DNA from: Bacteroidota bacterium
GTDB taxonomy: Bacteria; Bacteroidota; Bacteroidia; Bacteroidales; JAAUTT01
Direction: 5' to 3'
Assembly: GCA_021779665.1 (NCBI GenBank)
Contig: JAJYAG010000054.1
Location: 1 to 37,285, forward strand
Length of the DNA: 37,285 bases
How positions within the stretch are numbered: the stretch's first letter is position 1; each line of letters starts with the position of its first letter. A program made the translations under genes and the position numbers. The notes beneath the pieces are model-generated. The model searched no databases and had not been told where the DNA came from. It was given only the letters and a program-made list of their open reading frames with translations. Below are positions 14,641 to 23,021 of this stretch, piece after piece.

Positions 14641-15312
14641 ATGAAAATCCAATTTAAAACAAGAAACTTTTATCCTGACGAACTAAGACTTTTAAAAAAG
14701 TTAAAAAGTCAAAAGGAAAAAGCAATTCCCAGCAAAATGCGATATTATCATTTTATTATTGCAGGAATATTAGGAGTTGGCTTTACATATATAACAACCA
14801 TTATACCTGACAGCTTTTGGACATTCTTATTGGGTACAATCGCTGTCCTATCATTTTCATTTATAGTTTTTATGCCTTACGAATTATATAAAATGAAAAG
14901 AAAGCATGGTATGTTCTTGCAGCAACTCAACTCTTTAATAGATAAAGGAATGGTTGATACTTGCCAAATCAAAGCTAAAAGAATTGCATTTGCTCCTGAA
15001 TATGAAGACGAAAATGATTTGTATATTATCGAACTTGATACAGACGAGATATTATATTTATGGGATACAGAATATAACTTAAATAAGAAATTTCCTTGCT
15101 TAGAATTCGAAATCTACGATGGAAGATTCTATGAAATAATAGGTAAACAAATTTATATATTAAGCGAGAAGATTAAACCTATTAATATCGACAAGAAAGC
15201 AAAATGGAATTATTTAAAACAATATGGAATTCCGGAACACTTGGAAATAGAAAAAATAAATTTTGACGATCTATTGCACAAATATAATAGTTTCTTAACG
15301 TTGAATAATTAA
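14641..15312 (+). CDS. Unknown two-helix membrane protein
   Basis: I do not recognise this 223-residue protein. It has a basic N-terminus, two hydrophobic helices (about 37-57 and 62-80, the second ending in FIVFMPYELY), and a soluble C-terminal domain of about 140 residues rich in beta strands (IELDTDEILYLWDTEYN, FEIYDGRFYEIIGKQIYIL). The hydrophobic hairpin with a long cytoplasmic domain is all that can be said. It lies 37 bp after the DUF4348 gene and 27 bp before another unknown gene, so the three could be transcribed together. A 6-bp stem (AATTGC/GCAATT, 15312-15329) lies just after its stop. Confidence 0.7.
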   Translation: MKIQFKTRNFYPDELRLLKKLKSQKEKAIPSKMRYYHFIIAGILGVGFTYITTIIPDSFWTFLLGTIAVLSFSFIVFMPYELYKMKRKHGMFLQQLNSLIDKGMVDTCQIKAKRIAFAPEYEDENDLYIIELDTDEILYLWDTEYNLNKKFPCLEFEIYDGRFYEIIGKQIYILSEKIKPINIDKKAKWNYLKQYGIPEHLEIEKINFDDLLHKYNSFLTLNN

Positions 15313-15339
15313 ATTGCTCGTTAGCAATTATTAAAATAA

Positions 15340-15903
15340 ATGAGAGACAAACTAATACATAATTTAGAAAAAGTAAGATTCACAAGGATAACTCGTAAGA
15401 TTTCTGATGATCTTGAGGAAATTAGTCGCGGATATGTAGTTGACCTTTCTGATGACTTTGTTGTTATTCAGCTGACTGATGATTTTAAAATGTTAGGATT
15501 TAATATTTTCCCGATTAAACACATCATTAAGGTTCGGTATAATAATTACGATCGTTATTACGATAAAATAATGGAATTGGAAAAAGAAAAAGATTCAATT
15601 GGATTAAAAACGAAAATTGACTTAGCAACATGGAAATCAGTTTTTAAAACCTTTCAACAAAAAAGAATGAATATAATTGTTGAATGTGAAAGTGCTGATA
15701 GTGCTACATTCACAATCGGATCAGTTAAAAAAATAACAAAAGAATCTGTATATATTTTGTATTTTAATGCGGCCGGATTTGTAGATGAAAAACCAACTCG
15801 AATTGACTTTAATAAAATTAGCAAGATAATGTTTGACGATAGATATATTGATATTTTCAGTAAATACCTTCGTAAAAAGAAAGCGAAAGCAAACATCATC
15901 TAA
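15340..15903 (+). CDS. Unknown protein, two SH3/Sm-like beta halves
   Basis: This 187-residue soluble protein has no recognised family name. Two halves show a similar strand order ending in an aliphatic strand and a Tyr-rich turn: GYVVDLSDDFVVIQL...FPIKHIIKVRYNNYDRYYDKI (about 31-80) and ATFTIGSVKKITKESVYIL...DFNKISKIMFDDRYIDIF (about 108-178). This resembles small Sm/SH3-like barrels in tandem, a fold guess from pattern only. No signal peptide or transmembrane segment. It is the last gene of a three-gene same-strand cluster. Confidence 0.65.
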   Translation: MRDKLIHNLEKVRFTRITRKISDDLEEISRGYVVDLSDDFVVIQLTDDFKMLGFNIFPIKHIIKVRYNNYDRYYDKIMELEKEKDSIGLKTKIDLATWKSVFKTFQQKRMNIIVECESADSATFTIGSVKKITKESVYILYFNAAGFVDEKPTRIDFNKISKIMFDDRYIDIFSKYLRKKKAKANII

Positions 15904-16052
15904 AAATGCATACATATTTATATTTAGAAATATCAACTTCTATATGCTAGAAAATAAATTCGGAGTTAAATCCAATATGATAAAATTAATTTAGCCTTAC
16001 ATTTTATCGTTTCATTTAGTGGATCTTTAAAATTTTAAAACAGCTTTCCGAC

Positions 16053-16460
16053 ATGATTAGACAAATAAGATCTTTCACTTTTCTCTTTTTAATAATGTTC
16101 CTATTTGGGAATACCGGCTATTGCTTTCAAAAAGACACAACCGTGTTTTTAAGGGTTGATTCTGCGCCTCAATTTAAATATAAAGATAGTAAATCCACAA
16201 AAGAGTGCGTTGATGTATTTATATCCGAAAATATTGTTTGGCCAAACGATGCTGATATTTACGCTAAAATTCTGGTACAATGCATCGTCGAGTTGGACGG
16301 CTCTTTGAGTAATTTTAAAGTGATAAGAAGTGTCGAGAAAACATTTGATAAAGCTTCCATAGATGTCGTGAAATTAATGCCAAAATGGACTCCTGGCATA
16401 AAAGATAGTAAGAAAGTCCGGACACAAATTATAATTCCAGTTGTATGGAAATTAATTTAG
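16053..16460 (+). CDS. TonB C-terminal-domain secreted protein
   Basis: The 135-residue protein has a signal peptide (about 1-25, ending GYCFQ) and one TonB C-terminal-like domain (about 45-135): VDVFISENIVWPNDADIYAK, V-E-L-D-G-S-L, VIRSVEKTFDKASIDVVKLM, PKWTPG and IIPVVWKLI. There is no TonB transmembrane anchor plus proline linker, so it is not a complete TonB; it belongs to the many small periplasmic TonB-fold proteins of Bacteroidota. Neighbouring gaps are long, so it is probably monocistronic. Confidence 0.82.
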   Translation: MIRQIRSFTFLFLIMFLFGNTGYCFQKDTTVFLRVDSAPQFKYKDSKSTKECVDVFISENIVWPNDADIYAKILVQCIVELDGSLSNFKVIRSVEKTFDKASIDVVKLMPKWTPGIKDSKKVRTQIIIPVVWKLI

Positions 16461-16532
16461 GTAGTTTAATCGCCTCAATACTTCTATAGATAAACCAACT
16501 TTCAAAAAATCGGTGTAATAATTCATTCGGGA

Positions 16533-16676
16533 CATGTAAGAACCTATCAGATTCCCGCAAGAACCCCTCCCGGGCAAGTAAAAGCCTTCCGGCGCATGTA
16601 AGACACATTAAGGTCATGTAAGAAGCCTTCAGTATCTTTTAAGAATGCTTCAACGTCATGTAATAAGCTGCAGCTT
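16533..16676. repeat. Degenerate 20-21 bp tandem repeat array (seven units)
   Basis: Seven units with consensus CATGTAAGAAnCCTTCnG start with their central G (or its equivalent) at 16536, 16557, 16578, 16598, 16618, 16639 and 16660, so spacing is 21, 21, 20, 20, 21 and 21 bp. It lies in the 312-bp gap between two convergent genes (16460 and 16773). No frame stays open through the array on the plus strand. The spacing equals about two helical turns. The remaining gap contains a short palindromic element at 16681-16700. Confidence 0.75.
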
Positions 16677-16680
16677 CCCA

Positions 16681-16700
16681 GCCGCGTAGCGGAGATCTCT
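16681..16700. repeat. Possible dispersed palindromic element
   Basis: CCGC-GTA-GCGG (16682-16692) followed by AGATCTCTTTGTAGAAAA. The form, a short G/C palindrome plus TTTGTAGAAAA in AT-rich intergenic DNA, resembles short interspersed elements I associate with Bacteroidota genomes. Only one copy is in the window, so repetition cannot be shown here. Confidence 0.3.
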
Positions 16701-16772
16701 TTGTAGAAAAATTACACTTTAACCTCATAAATCATTATAATTAAAAACAATAACCGAATAAAAATCGCCGGA

Positions 16773-17675
16773 TTATTTCACGATCAGCAACATTTTGCTT
16801 TTAACATTACCTGATCCGCTAATCCCAGGATTAAACTTGTCAAGAACATTTAAGTCCAGCTTTCTATTTTCACCATCCGACAGATTTATGAAAAAGACAG
16901 ATTCTATCAGACCAGCATGATTTATATAAACAAAAGCGGGACCTGACCCTTTTTTTGTATCATTTATCTTATTTAGCTCTGTTTTTAAGTCCTTTGCTAA
17001 TTTTAAACCTGAACTTTTAAAGCTGGTTTTACCCGAATAGAAAGATGGATTCTTCAAGCTTTTTAAAAAACAATAACCACCATTTAACTCCTCAGTAGTA
17101 TCTTTTAACCCAATGGCAGTAACTCTCCCGGAACTATACTTATGCATACTTTTAATTCCTGTAAATTTCGTCGACTTCGTTTTGTCAGGAATTCTTTCAA
17201 TAAATAGTTGAATAATTTTATTTAGTTCGCTTTCAAGTTGCGCTGTATAATCCCACTTACCGAGAGTAATAAAATCCTGAACCAGAACAGCAACTACATC
17301 ATCATTGGCGATAAAATACTGAACAATACTAGTCCTGTTATTTGAAGTTCCAATATTGAATTTCAGTAAGTTACTGTTGTCTATGTCTCTGGATATTAAA
17401 AAGCTTCCCGCACTTAGATCCGCTAAAGGAATTTCGTAAATTATCTGATTGAAATGGGCTTCGTGCGAATTTGGTTTTCTGCCATAATCCTGAATATACA
17501 TTAACTTGTGAACGCTATCCACGCTAAAAATATATTTCTTCTCCACATCAAAAACAGGTGCCTTATGAATTAATGTTGCTGGCAGATTATTCAATCTGTT
17601 TAATAAATCCTGACTAAAAGAATTAGATCCTGTGAATAATGCAAGAGTTAAAAGAATTGCTCGTAAGTAGTTCAT
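16773..17675 (-). CDS. Unknown secreted protein
   Basis: A 300-residue protein with a signal peptide (MNYLRAILLTLALFTGSN, cleavage near SFSQ) and no recognised domain. The mature part is mixed alpha/beta with repeated Tyr/Phe strands and no transmembrane segment. It ends KMLLIVK. It could be periplasmic or surface exposed; no sorting domain is evident. Upstream on the same strand lies the TPR gene, separated by 200 bp, so co-transcription is uncertain. The gap between them holds a stretch (17718-17737) almost identical to the 3' end of this gene. Confidence 0.7.
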   Translation of the reverse strand: MNYLRAILLTLALFTGSNSFSQDLLNRLNNLPATLIHKAPVFDVEKKYIFSVDSVHKLMYIQDYGRKPNSHEAHFNQIIYEIPLADLSAGSFLISRDIDNSNLLKFNIGTSNNRTSIVQYFIANDDVVAVLVQDFITLGKWDYTAQLESELNKIIQLFIERIPDKTKSTKFTGIKSMHKYSSGRVTAIGLKDTTEELNGGYCFLKSLKNPSFYSGKTSFKSSGLKLAKDLKTELNKINDTKKGSGPAFVYINHAGLIESVFFINLSDGENRKLDLNVLDKFNPGISGSGNVKSKMLLIVK

Positions 17676-17875
17676 GATATTTAAATTAGAAGGTGTTTAC
17701 TAAGTGAAGTTTTTCCATTGATTATTTCACTATCATCAAAGCTAAAGTGGAAGGGTCTACAAGTTTGTGGTAACTAACGTGATACATGGTGTTGATTATA
17801 AGGATATTGATTTCATGTTTTATTTCAATTAACTGAGTTCAAATTTTAAAGATTAACAATTCGAATAGAAATAAT

Positions 17876-18502
17876 TCAATTCGTGGTTTTTATGCATATT
17901 TTTTCGATGTACTCAGAAGCTTCCTTAAATGAATTGGCTACGGCACTGTTCCAATCTATACAGGCACCTTCCTTATTGTTCAGCTTATATTTGGCAACAC
18001 CTCTGTAATAGTACGATGATCCATCATTTGGGCTTAAGGTGATTGCGCTGTTATAATCATCAATGGCCTTTTGATAGTTCTGCATTTTGTAACACAAACT
18101 TGCCCTCCTCTTATAATAATTATAATCAGAAGGAAAAATTTCAATAGCCTTTGTGTAATTCTCCAGGGATTGTTCGAAGTTTCCGAGTTTCTCAAAACAA
18201 ATACCTATCAGATATGGATATTCTGATTCATCAGGTAACATTTCATAACAATGCTTAAAATCAGAAACAGCCAAATCGAATTTCTCCATTTTAAAGTAAG
18301 ATATACCTCTCTGATAATAATAGATGCTGTTCCCATGATTGAATGTTAAGGCTTTTGTAAAATAATCTATGGCCATTTCGTAATTTCCATTATCAAAGTA
18401 TTCCTTTCCTTTATTATATAAGCCCACATCCTCATATGCGTTTACCTGAGCATTTAAATAAAAGAAAGGAAATAAAAGAAGAGTTATAAGGGACATTTTC
18501 AT
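17876..18502 (-). CDS. Secreted tetratricopeptide-repeat protein
   Basis: The 208-residue protein has a signal peptide (MKMSLITLLLFPFFYLNA) and five TPR units: GLYNKGKEYFDNGNYEMAID, IYYYQRGISYFKMEKFDLAV, YPYLIGICFEKLGNFEQSLE, YNYYKRRASLCYKMQNYQKA and SYYYRGVAKYKLNNKEGACI. The terminal form GACIDWNSAVANSFKEASEYI is common in Bacteroidota TPR proteins. ATG at 18502 is preferred because it opens the signal peptide; the longer frame to 18553 adds 17 residues unlike any signal. TPR arrays mediate protein contacts in the periplasm; the partner is unknown. Confidence 0.88.
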   Translation of the reverse strand: MKMSLITLLLFPFFYLNAQVNAYEDVGLYNKGKEYFDNGNYEMAIDYFTKALTFNHGNSIYYYQRGISYFKMEKFDLAVSDFKHCYEMLPDESEYPYLIGICFEKLGNFEQSLENYTKAIEIFPSDYNYYKRRASLCYKMQNYQKAIDDYNSAITLSPNDGSSYYYRGVAKYKLNNKEGACIDWNSAVANSFKEASEYIEKICIKTTN

Positions 18503-18768
18503 ATTTTTAGATTTGGGTTGTTTAGGTATTAAGCATTTATGTGTCGGTCTCATTTAAACGGTTTAGTTTTCATTTCTGCCTCAAGTTATAAATTTTACAA
18601 TAAAGAAGATGCAGGCTGATGAATTATAAAAGCGGTAATTAAAAGAATATTAGCAACTCCTCCTTTATTCCCTTTTTCCTCCATACCTCTATCTTCATAC
18701 ATCATACTTTTTGTTACCTTGTGCAAACTTTAACTATCGTTATTAATTTAACTAACTTAACTCTCGTT

Positions 18769-19629
18769 ATGAAAAAATTTATTACAATTCTTGCCTTATT
18801 GCTTCCCATGGCTCTTTTTGCTCAGAATGGAAAAGTTTTCGACAGCAAAACTCTTCCCAGCAAAATCCTTAAAATGGATCGTAAATATGCCATTTACCTT
18901 CCTCCCGATTATTATACCTCGGAACGTACCTATCCGGTGCTTTACCTGTTACATGGCAGCGGCGACGACCAAACCGGCTGGGTAACCTTTGGTGAAGTGC
19001 TCAGCATTGCCGACAAAGAAATACTCTCGGGAAAAGTAACACCAATGATTATTGTAATGCCCGACGGAAATACAGGCCAGCGCGGGTATTTTAACGACAT
19101 CAAAGGCGAATGGCGCTACGAAGACTTTTTCTTTGAAGAACTCATCCCTCATATCGAAAAAACATACCGGGCCAAGACCGAAAAACGTTACAGGGCCATA
19201 TCAGGTCTTTCAATGGGTGGCGGCGGAACTTTTATGTATGCGTTGCATCATCCGGAGTTGTTTTCGTCGGCTTGCCCGCTGAGCGCTGCCACAGGTCCAT
19301 TGACACTGGATGAGGCCAAAACCTATTACGAAAAACGAGGAACAAAAACCGGCGATGCCGCTGAAACCGAAAAATACTTTAAACGCCACAGTACTTTACA
19401 GCTTCTGGAGACAGTTCCTGTTGACCAGATAAAGTCGGTTCGCTGGTATATCGATTGCGGCGACGATGATTTTCTTTACGAAGGAAACTCATTGGTACAC
19501 ATAGCGATGAGAAAAAAAGAAATACCGCACGAATTCAGGGTTCGCGATGGAGCTCACAACTGGACATACTGGCGGGGATCTTTGCCATCAGTTCTCCAGT
19601 TTGTGTCCGATGCCTTTCATCAATTCTGA
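18769..19629 (+). CDS. Secreted esterase D/feruloyl-esterase-like alpha/beta hydrolase
   Basis: The 286-residue protein has a signal peptide (MKKFITILALLLPMALFAQ) and the esterase_D fold: RKYAIYLPPDYY, YPVLYLLHGSGDD, nucleophile elbow G-L-S148-M-G-G, an acidic stretch YIDCGDDDFLYEGN (probable Asp near 228) and His263 in GAHNWTYW. Family members include feruloyl and acetyl-xylan esterases, S-formylglutathione hydrolase and mycolyltransferases; secretion points to a carbohydrate ester substrate, but this is not proved. ATG 18769 is chosen because it opens a signal peptide; upstream in-frame codons from 18721 do not. A strong terminator follows, so it is probably a single-gene unit. Confidence 0.9.
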   Translation: MKKFITILALLLPMALFAQNGKVFDSKTLPSKILKMDRKYAIYLPPDYYTSERTYPVLYLLHGSGDDQTGWVTFGEVLSIADKEILSGKVTPMIIVMPDGNTGQRGYFNDIKGEWRYEDFFFEELIPHIEKTYRAKTEKRYRAISGLSMGGGGTFMYALHHPELFSSACPLSAATGPLTLDEAKTYYEKRGTKTGDAAETEKYFKRHSTLQLLETVPVDQIKSVRWYIDCGDDDFLYEGNSLVHIAMRKKEIPHEFRVRDGAHNWTYWRGSLPSVLQFVSDAFHQF

Positions 19630-19651
19630 CAAGGTTAAAACCTGCAAAATA

Positions 19652-19684
19652 AAAGGCGCAGCTGACCAACTGCGCCTTTCTATT
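19652..19684 (+). terminator. Intrinsic terminator after the esterase gene
   Basis: AAAGGCGCAG (19652-19661) pairs perfectly over 10 bp with CTGCGCCTTT (19670-19679), loop CTGACCAA, followed by CTATTTT. It is 22 bp after the esterase stop. Confidence 0.9.
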
Positions 19685-19723
19685 TTAAATTCGCCAATAG
19701 CATCAAGTTCAACCCAAAATTCT

Positions 19724-19731
19724 TATCTTTA
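19724..19731 (+). promoter_or_regulatory. Possible -7 promoter element (TATCTTTA)
   Basis: TATCTTTA differs from the TAnnTTTG consensus at the last base and lies 19 bp before the histidine kinase start. No clear -33 TTTG is seen. It is the only candidate between the terminator and the kinase gene. Confidence 0.35.
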
Positions 19732-19750
19732 ATAATCAATTAAAATAAGG

Positions 19751-22138
19751 ATGCCCAAATACAATAAATTACAACAGACCTATTTTTTTTATGTACTCAT
19801 TATAAACCTTGTAACACTTTCCTTTTTAGGTGGAGTATGGATGCTCCACGAAGTCTGGCAATATAAAGCTGAAGTAAAGGCTTTAAAAGATGATTTTGAA
19901 GAAGTACAGAAAACAATAATTAAAAACGAAGTTGAAAACGCAATTACCTACATTGATAAAATATACAAGGACACTGAAAATGCGCTGAGAATCTCGCTGA
20001 ATCTGAAAAACGAGCAAATATTTCAGATTGTAAACTCAATAAATTCGAGCCATAGCAGGTATAGCGAAAAAGAAAAACAGGAACTGATTATTTCGTTACT
20101 TAAAAAACTTAACAAGGCCAGTCCAAATAACTTTATCTTCATTATCAAACCGAACGGAATTGAGAATTTAAATTCCTGGGCATCGCTGTCAAACGATTCA
20201 CTTTATCAGGAGCTGTTAAGCAAAAGGGTGAATCTCTCCAAAAAGGGAAATGATATTTATTTCCGCCATTACACTATTCACAAAAACGAAGAAGAAAAGA
20301 AGGAATTTGTTCTCTACCTGAAATATTATGAGCCACTGGACTGGATTATAGGTGTTGGCGTTGATTACAACGAATTTGTAAAAGAAAGGCAGAGAGATGT
20401 TGTGATGCGACTTGCTCATATCCGTTATGGAAAAAACCGTGATGGCTATTTATTTGGCAATTTTCAGAATGCCGACCCACTATTTACCAATGGTCGTATT
20501 ACAATTGGTGAGGATAATCAATGGGAGCTTGAAGATCCTCATGGTATTAAAATCATGCAGGAAGAGCATAAAGCAGCTCAAAAGCCCGATGGCGACTTTA
20601 TTCAGTATTCCTGGAGAAAAATATTTACGGAAGAGGAAAAGTCTTATGGAATTGAAAAGCCTACCAGTGCAAAAATATCATTCATCAAAGGTTATAAACC
20701 CTGGAACTGGATGATAGGTGCCGGATTTTATCTGGATGAAATTGAGCTTATTATTCAGCAAAAACGAACGGCTCTTTACAAACTTATAAAAAGCCATCTT
20801 TTAGTTATAAGCATTTCATTTCTGTTTTCTATTCTGGGTTCCATGCTGTTTGTGCGGTGGATCCAAAGGCTGCTTAATTTAAGCTATAGCCGCTTTACCG
20901 ATTTCTTTAACGAAGCTTCCAAGGGAAAAGCCAAAATCGATCCTGACAGCTTATATTTTCAGGAATTTAAAGAACTGGCCCTCTATGCCAATAAAATGGT
21001 AGAACAAAGGGAATTGGCCGAACAGGGATTCAGGCAAATAGTGGAGCTTTTTCCTTTTCCCATCTGTATTTACAATCAGAAAAACATTCTGTACGTCAAT
21101 CCCCAATGGATTAAATTAATAGGGTACGATATAACCGAAGTTCCCACACTTCCGCGTACTTTGATAAAATGCTTTGCCGACAGACAGGAAAGAAAACTGG
21201 TTTCGAAACAGGGTAACAACCCGAAAGCCGATAACCTCTATAAAATTTCGTGTAAGAACGGGCAGACCCGTTATATGAAGCTGAATATTATTTCGATGCA
21301 GGATAATAACTCGATGATAACGCTTGAGGACTATTCGTTGAGGAAAAAAATCGAGGACGATCTGAATGCTGCTCGCGTGAAAGCTGAGGAATCGGACAGC
21401 CTGAAATCGGCCTTCCTCGCAAATATGTCGCACGAAATCCGCACTCCCATGAATGCAATTATTGGCTTCTCCGGGTTGCTCCAGAATGATAAACTTGCAG
21501 CCGATAAACGCAAACGATATCTGGAACTCATACATAAAAGCTCCGAATCGTTGCTTAACCTGATAAACGACATTCTCGACATTTCTAAAATCGAGGCCGG
21601 ACAAATGAATTTTCAATTTATCAAAGGCGACCTTGCCGAAACATTTACCATTGTCGAAGCCGAAATTAAAGGTATATGCGAAACAATGGGCAAACAGAAC
21701 ATCGAAATTATAGCCTGCTACGATTTGAAAAACGAAGAGGGTATTATTGAAACAGACTTTTTACGTTTGAAACAAGTGCTCATGAACCTGTTAAGTAATG
21801 CTCTCAAATTTACGCACGAAGGCAAAATAATATTGGGATGTCAATTATTAAAGCCCGACAAACTGAAATTTTATGTGAAGGATACAGGTATCGGAATTAA
21901 ACCTATCCACCTCGATGGTATTTTTAACCGATTTACAAAGATTGAGGAAGATTCCACAAAAGTTTTCAGAGGTGCGGGGTTAGGCCTGGCCATTTCGAAG
22001 AAGATAGTAGAAAACCTGGGCGGTACCATTGGAGTAAAATCTGTTTATGGCGAAGGTTCCGAGTTCTATTTTACAATTCCGGTAAAGCACCGGCCGCATC
22101 AACGAAAGAATATTGTTAAGGATTATTTGGCTAATTAG
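19751..22138 (+). CDS. Membrane sensor histidine kinase with tandem Cache-type sensor and PAS
   Basis: The 795-residue protein has TM1 (about 10-32), an extracytoplasmic region with two Cache-like modules (about 45-345; WIIGVGVDYNEF and WMIGAGFYLDEI mark their ends, with GKNRDGYLF between), TM2 (about 348-370), a PAS domain (about 420-530), then HisKA with the phospho-acceptor His561 in MSHEIRTPMNAIIGF. HATPase_c follows (N box LMNLLSNALKFTHEG, G1 DTGIGI, G2 GAGLGLAIS). No receiver domain is fused, so it must signal to a separate regulator, possibly the REC proteins at 23007-28501. Cache domains usually bind small ligands such as carboxylates or amino acids. AAGG precedes ATG 19751. Confidence 0.92.
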   Translation: MPKYNKLQQTYFFYVLIINLVTLSFLGGVWMLHEVWQYKAEVKALKDDFEEVQKTIIKNEVENAITYIDKIYKDTENALRISLNLKNEQIFQIVNSINSSHSRYSEKEKQELIISLLKKLNKASPNNFIFIIKPNGIENLNSWASLSNDSLYQELLSKRVNLSKKGNDIYFRHYTIHKNEEEKKEFVLYLKYYEPLDWIIGVGVDYNEFVKERQRDVVMRLAHIRYGKNRDGYLFGNFQNADPLFTNGRITIGEDNQWELEDPHGIKIMQEEHKAAQKPDGDFIQYSWRKIFTEEEKSYGIEKPTSAKISFIKGYKPWNWMIGAGFYLDEIELIIQQKRTALYKLIKSHLLVISISFLFSILGSMLFVRWIQRLLNLSYSRFTDFFNEASKGKAKIDPDSLYFQEFKELALYANKMVEQRELAEQGFRQIVELFPFPICIYNQKNILYVNPQWIKLIGYDITEVPTLPRTLIKCFADRQERKLVSKQGNNPKADNLYKISCKNGQTRYMKLNIISMQDNNSMITLEDYSLRKKIEDDLNAARVKAEESDSLKSAFLANMSHEIRTPMNAIIGFSGLLQNDKLAADKRKRYLELIHKSSESLLNLINDILDISKIEAGQMNFQFIKGDLAETFTIVEAEIKGICETMGKQNIEIIACYDLKNEEGIIETDFLRLKQVLMNLLSNALKFTHEGKIILGCQLLKPDKLKFYVKDTGIGIKPIHLDGIFNRFTKIEEDSTKVFRGAGLGLAISKKIVENLGGTIGVKSVYGEGSEFYFTIPVKHRPHQRKNIVKDYLAN

Positions 22139-22148
22139 CTTTTGACAC

Positions 22149-22178
22149 TTTGAGGGTAATTTTCTTTTACTATTTTTG
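22149..22178 (+). promoter_or_regulatory. Bacteroidota-type promoter (TTTG / TAnnTTTG)
   Basis: TTTG (22149-22152), an 18-bp spacer and TATTTTTG (22171-22178) match the sigma-ABfr consensus well. The -7 box ends 24 bp before the MtfA-like start, a usual leader length. It is the best promoter match I found in the window. Confidence 0.65.
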
Positions 22179-22202
22179 AACCAACAAGCTAATTAAAACC
22201 TA

Positions 22203-23021
22203 ATGGCTATTGCAGTAATTCTAACCATATTCATTTTCAGTATTACACTTTTGTATTCCTTTTCTTTAGCAGAGCCTGGAAATGAAAAACGAAAACTCCA
22301 TCAATGGATTTTCGGAAGGCAAAAAAAACTTCTTTATAAACATTTTGAATATTACAGGAATCTAAGCGAATCGGAAAAGCGGGAGTTTTTACTCCGATTG
22401 AATACCATCATCAAATCGAAACAATTTATTGGCAGAGGAGATATTTTTGTTACCGCGCAAATGAAAATTTTAATTGCGGCTTCCATCACACAGCTTACTT
22501 TTGGCTTTACAAAATATCTGTTGCCACAATACCGCACCATTTTCATTTACCCTGATGCATACCTGAACAAACAGGCTCAGAAATTATATAAGGGCGAAAC
22601 CAATACCATTGGCTACATCTGTTTTTCGTGGACACACTTTATGGAAGGCTATTTAATTGGCAACGACAGAAAGAACCTGGGATTACATGAATGTGCCCAT
22701 GCGCTTTTAAACACCATCATCTACTCTAACCTCCACGATCCGGAGCTGGATGAAAATTTATTTGCTCTCGACAGAGTTCCCCAGGAGGAAAAGAACAGGC
22801 TATTCTCAGGAACCGACCAGTTTTTCAGAGATTATGGCAGAACCAATATCAAAGAGTTTTTTGCAGTGGCTGTAGAATGCTTTTTTGAAGCCCCGGAACG
22901 CTTTAAAGCTGAATTCCCTGTATTTTACGGTCTCATGAGCCATTTGCTGAATCAGGATCCTGCCGGTAAAATATTCAGCTTATCCACTCAGGATAAGAAA
23001 ACCACACTATTGCAAGCTTAA
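22203..23021 (+). CDS. MtfA-like (M90) zinc peptidase
   Basis: The 272-residue protein opens with one hydrophobic helix (about 2-23), so it is probably membrane-anchored. The zinc site is H162-E163-C-A-H166 in GLHECAHALL, with the third ligand probably a Glu in IKEFFAVAVECFFEAPERF. FRDYG before it, FIGRG and MKILIAASITQLTFG are shared with MtfA. In E. coli MtfA is a peptidase that binds and inactivates the glucose regulator Mlc; that partner is not expected here, so the target is unknown. It has its own promoter (22149-22178) and its last 15 bp overlap the convergent kinase gene. Confidence 0.85.
   Translation: MAIAVILTIFIFSITLLYSFSLAEPGNEKRKLHQWIFGRQKKLLYKHFEYYRNLSESEKREFLLRLNTIIKSKQFIGRGDIFVTAQMKILIAASITQLTFGFTKYLLPQYRTIFIYPDAYLNKQAQKLYKGETNTIGYICFSWTHFMEGYLIGNDRKNLGLHECAHALLNTIIYSNLHDPELDENLFALDRVPQEEKNRLFSGTDQFFRDYGRTNIKEFFAVAVECFFEAPERFKAEFPVFYGLMSHLLNQDPAGKIFSLSTQDKKTTLLQA

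Noticed and set aside
13757-15330. attC-like text (GCCTAACGTTA near 13783, GCTCGTTAGC near 15316) suggesting an integron cassette array
   Set aside because: No full attC with paired R''/L'' and L'/R' boxes, no integrase, and the matches are short enough for chance.
16533-16676. Repeat array considered as a CRISPR array
   Set aside because: Units are contiguous with no spacers, too degenerate, and no cas genes are present.
22203-23021. MtfA-like peptidase as a regulator of the starch operon
   Set aside because: The Mlc link is specific to enterobacteria; it has its own promoter and nothing in the sequence ties it to the Sus genes.
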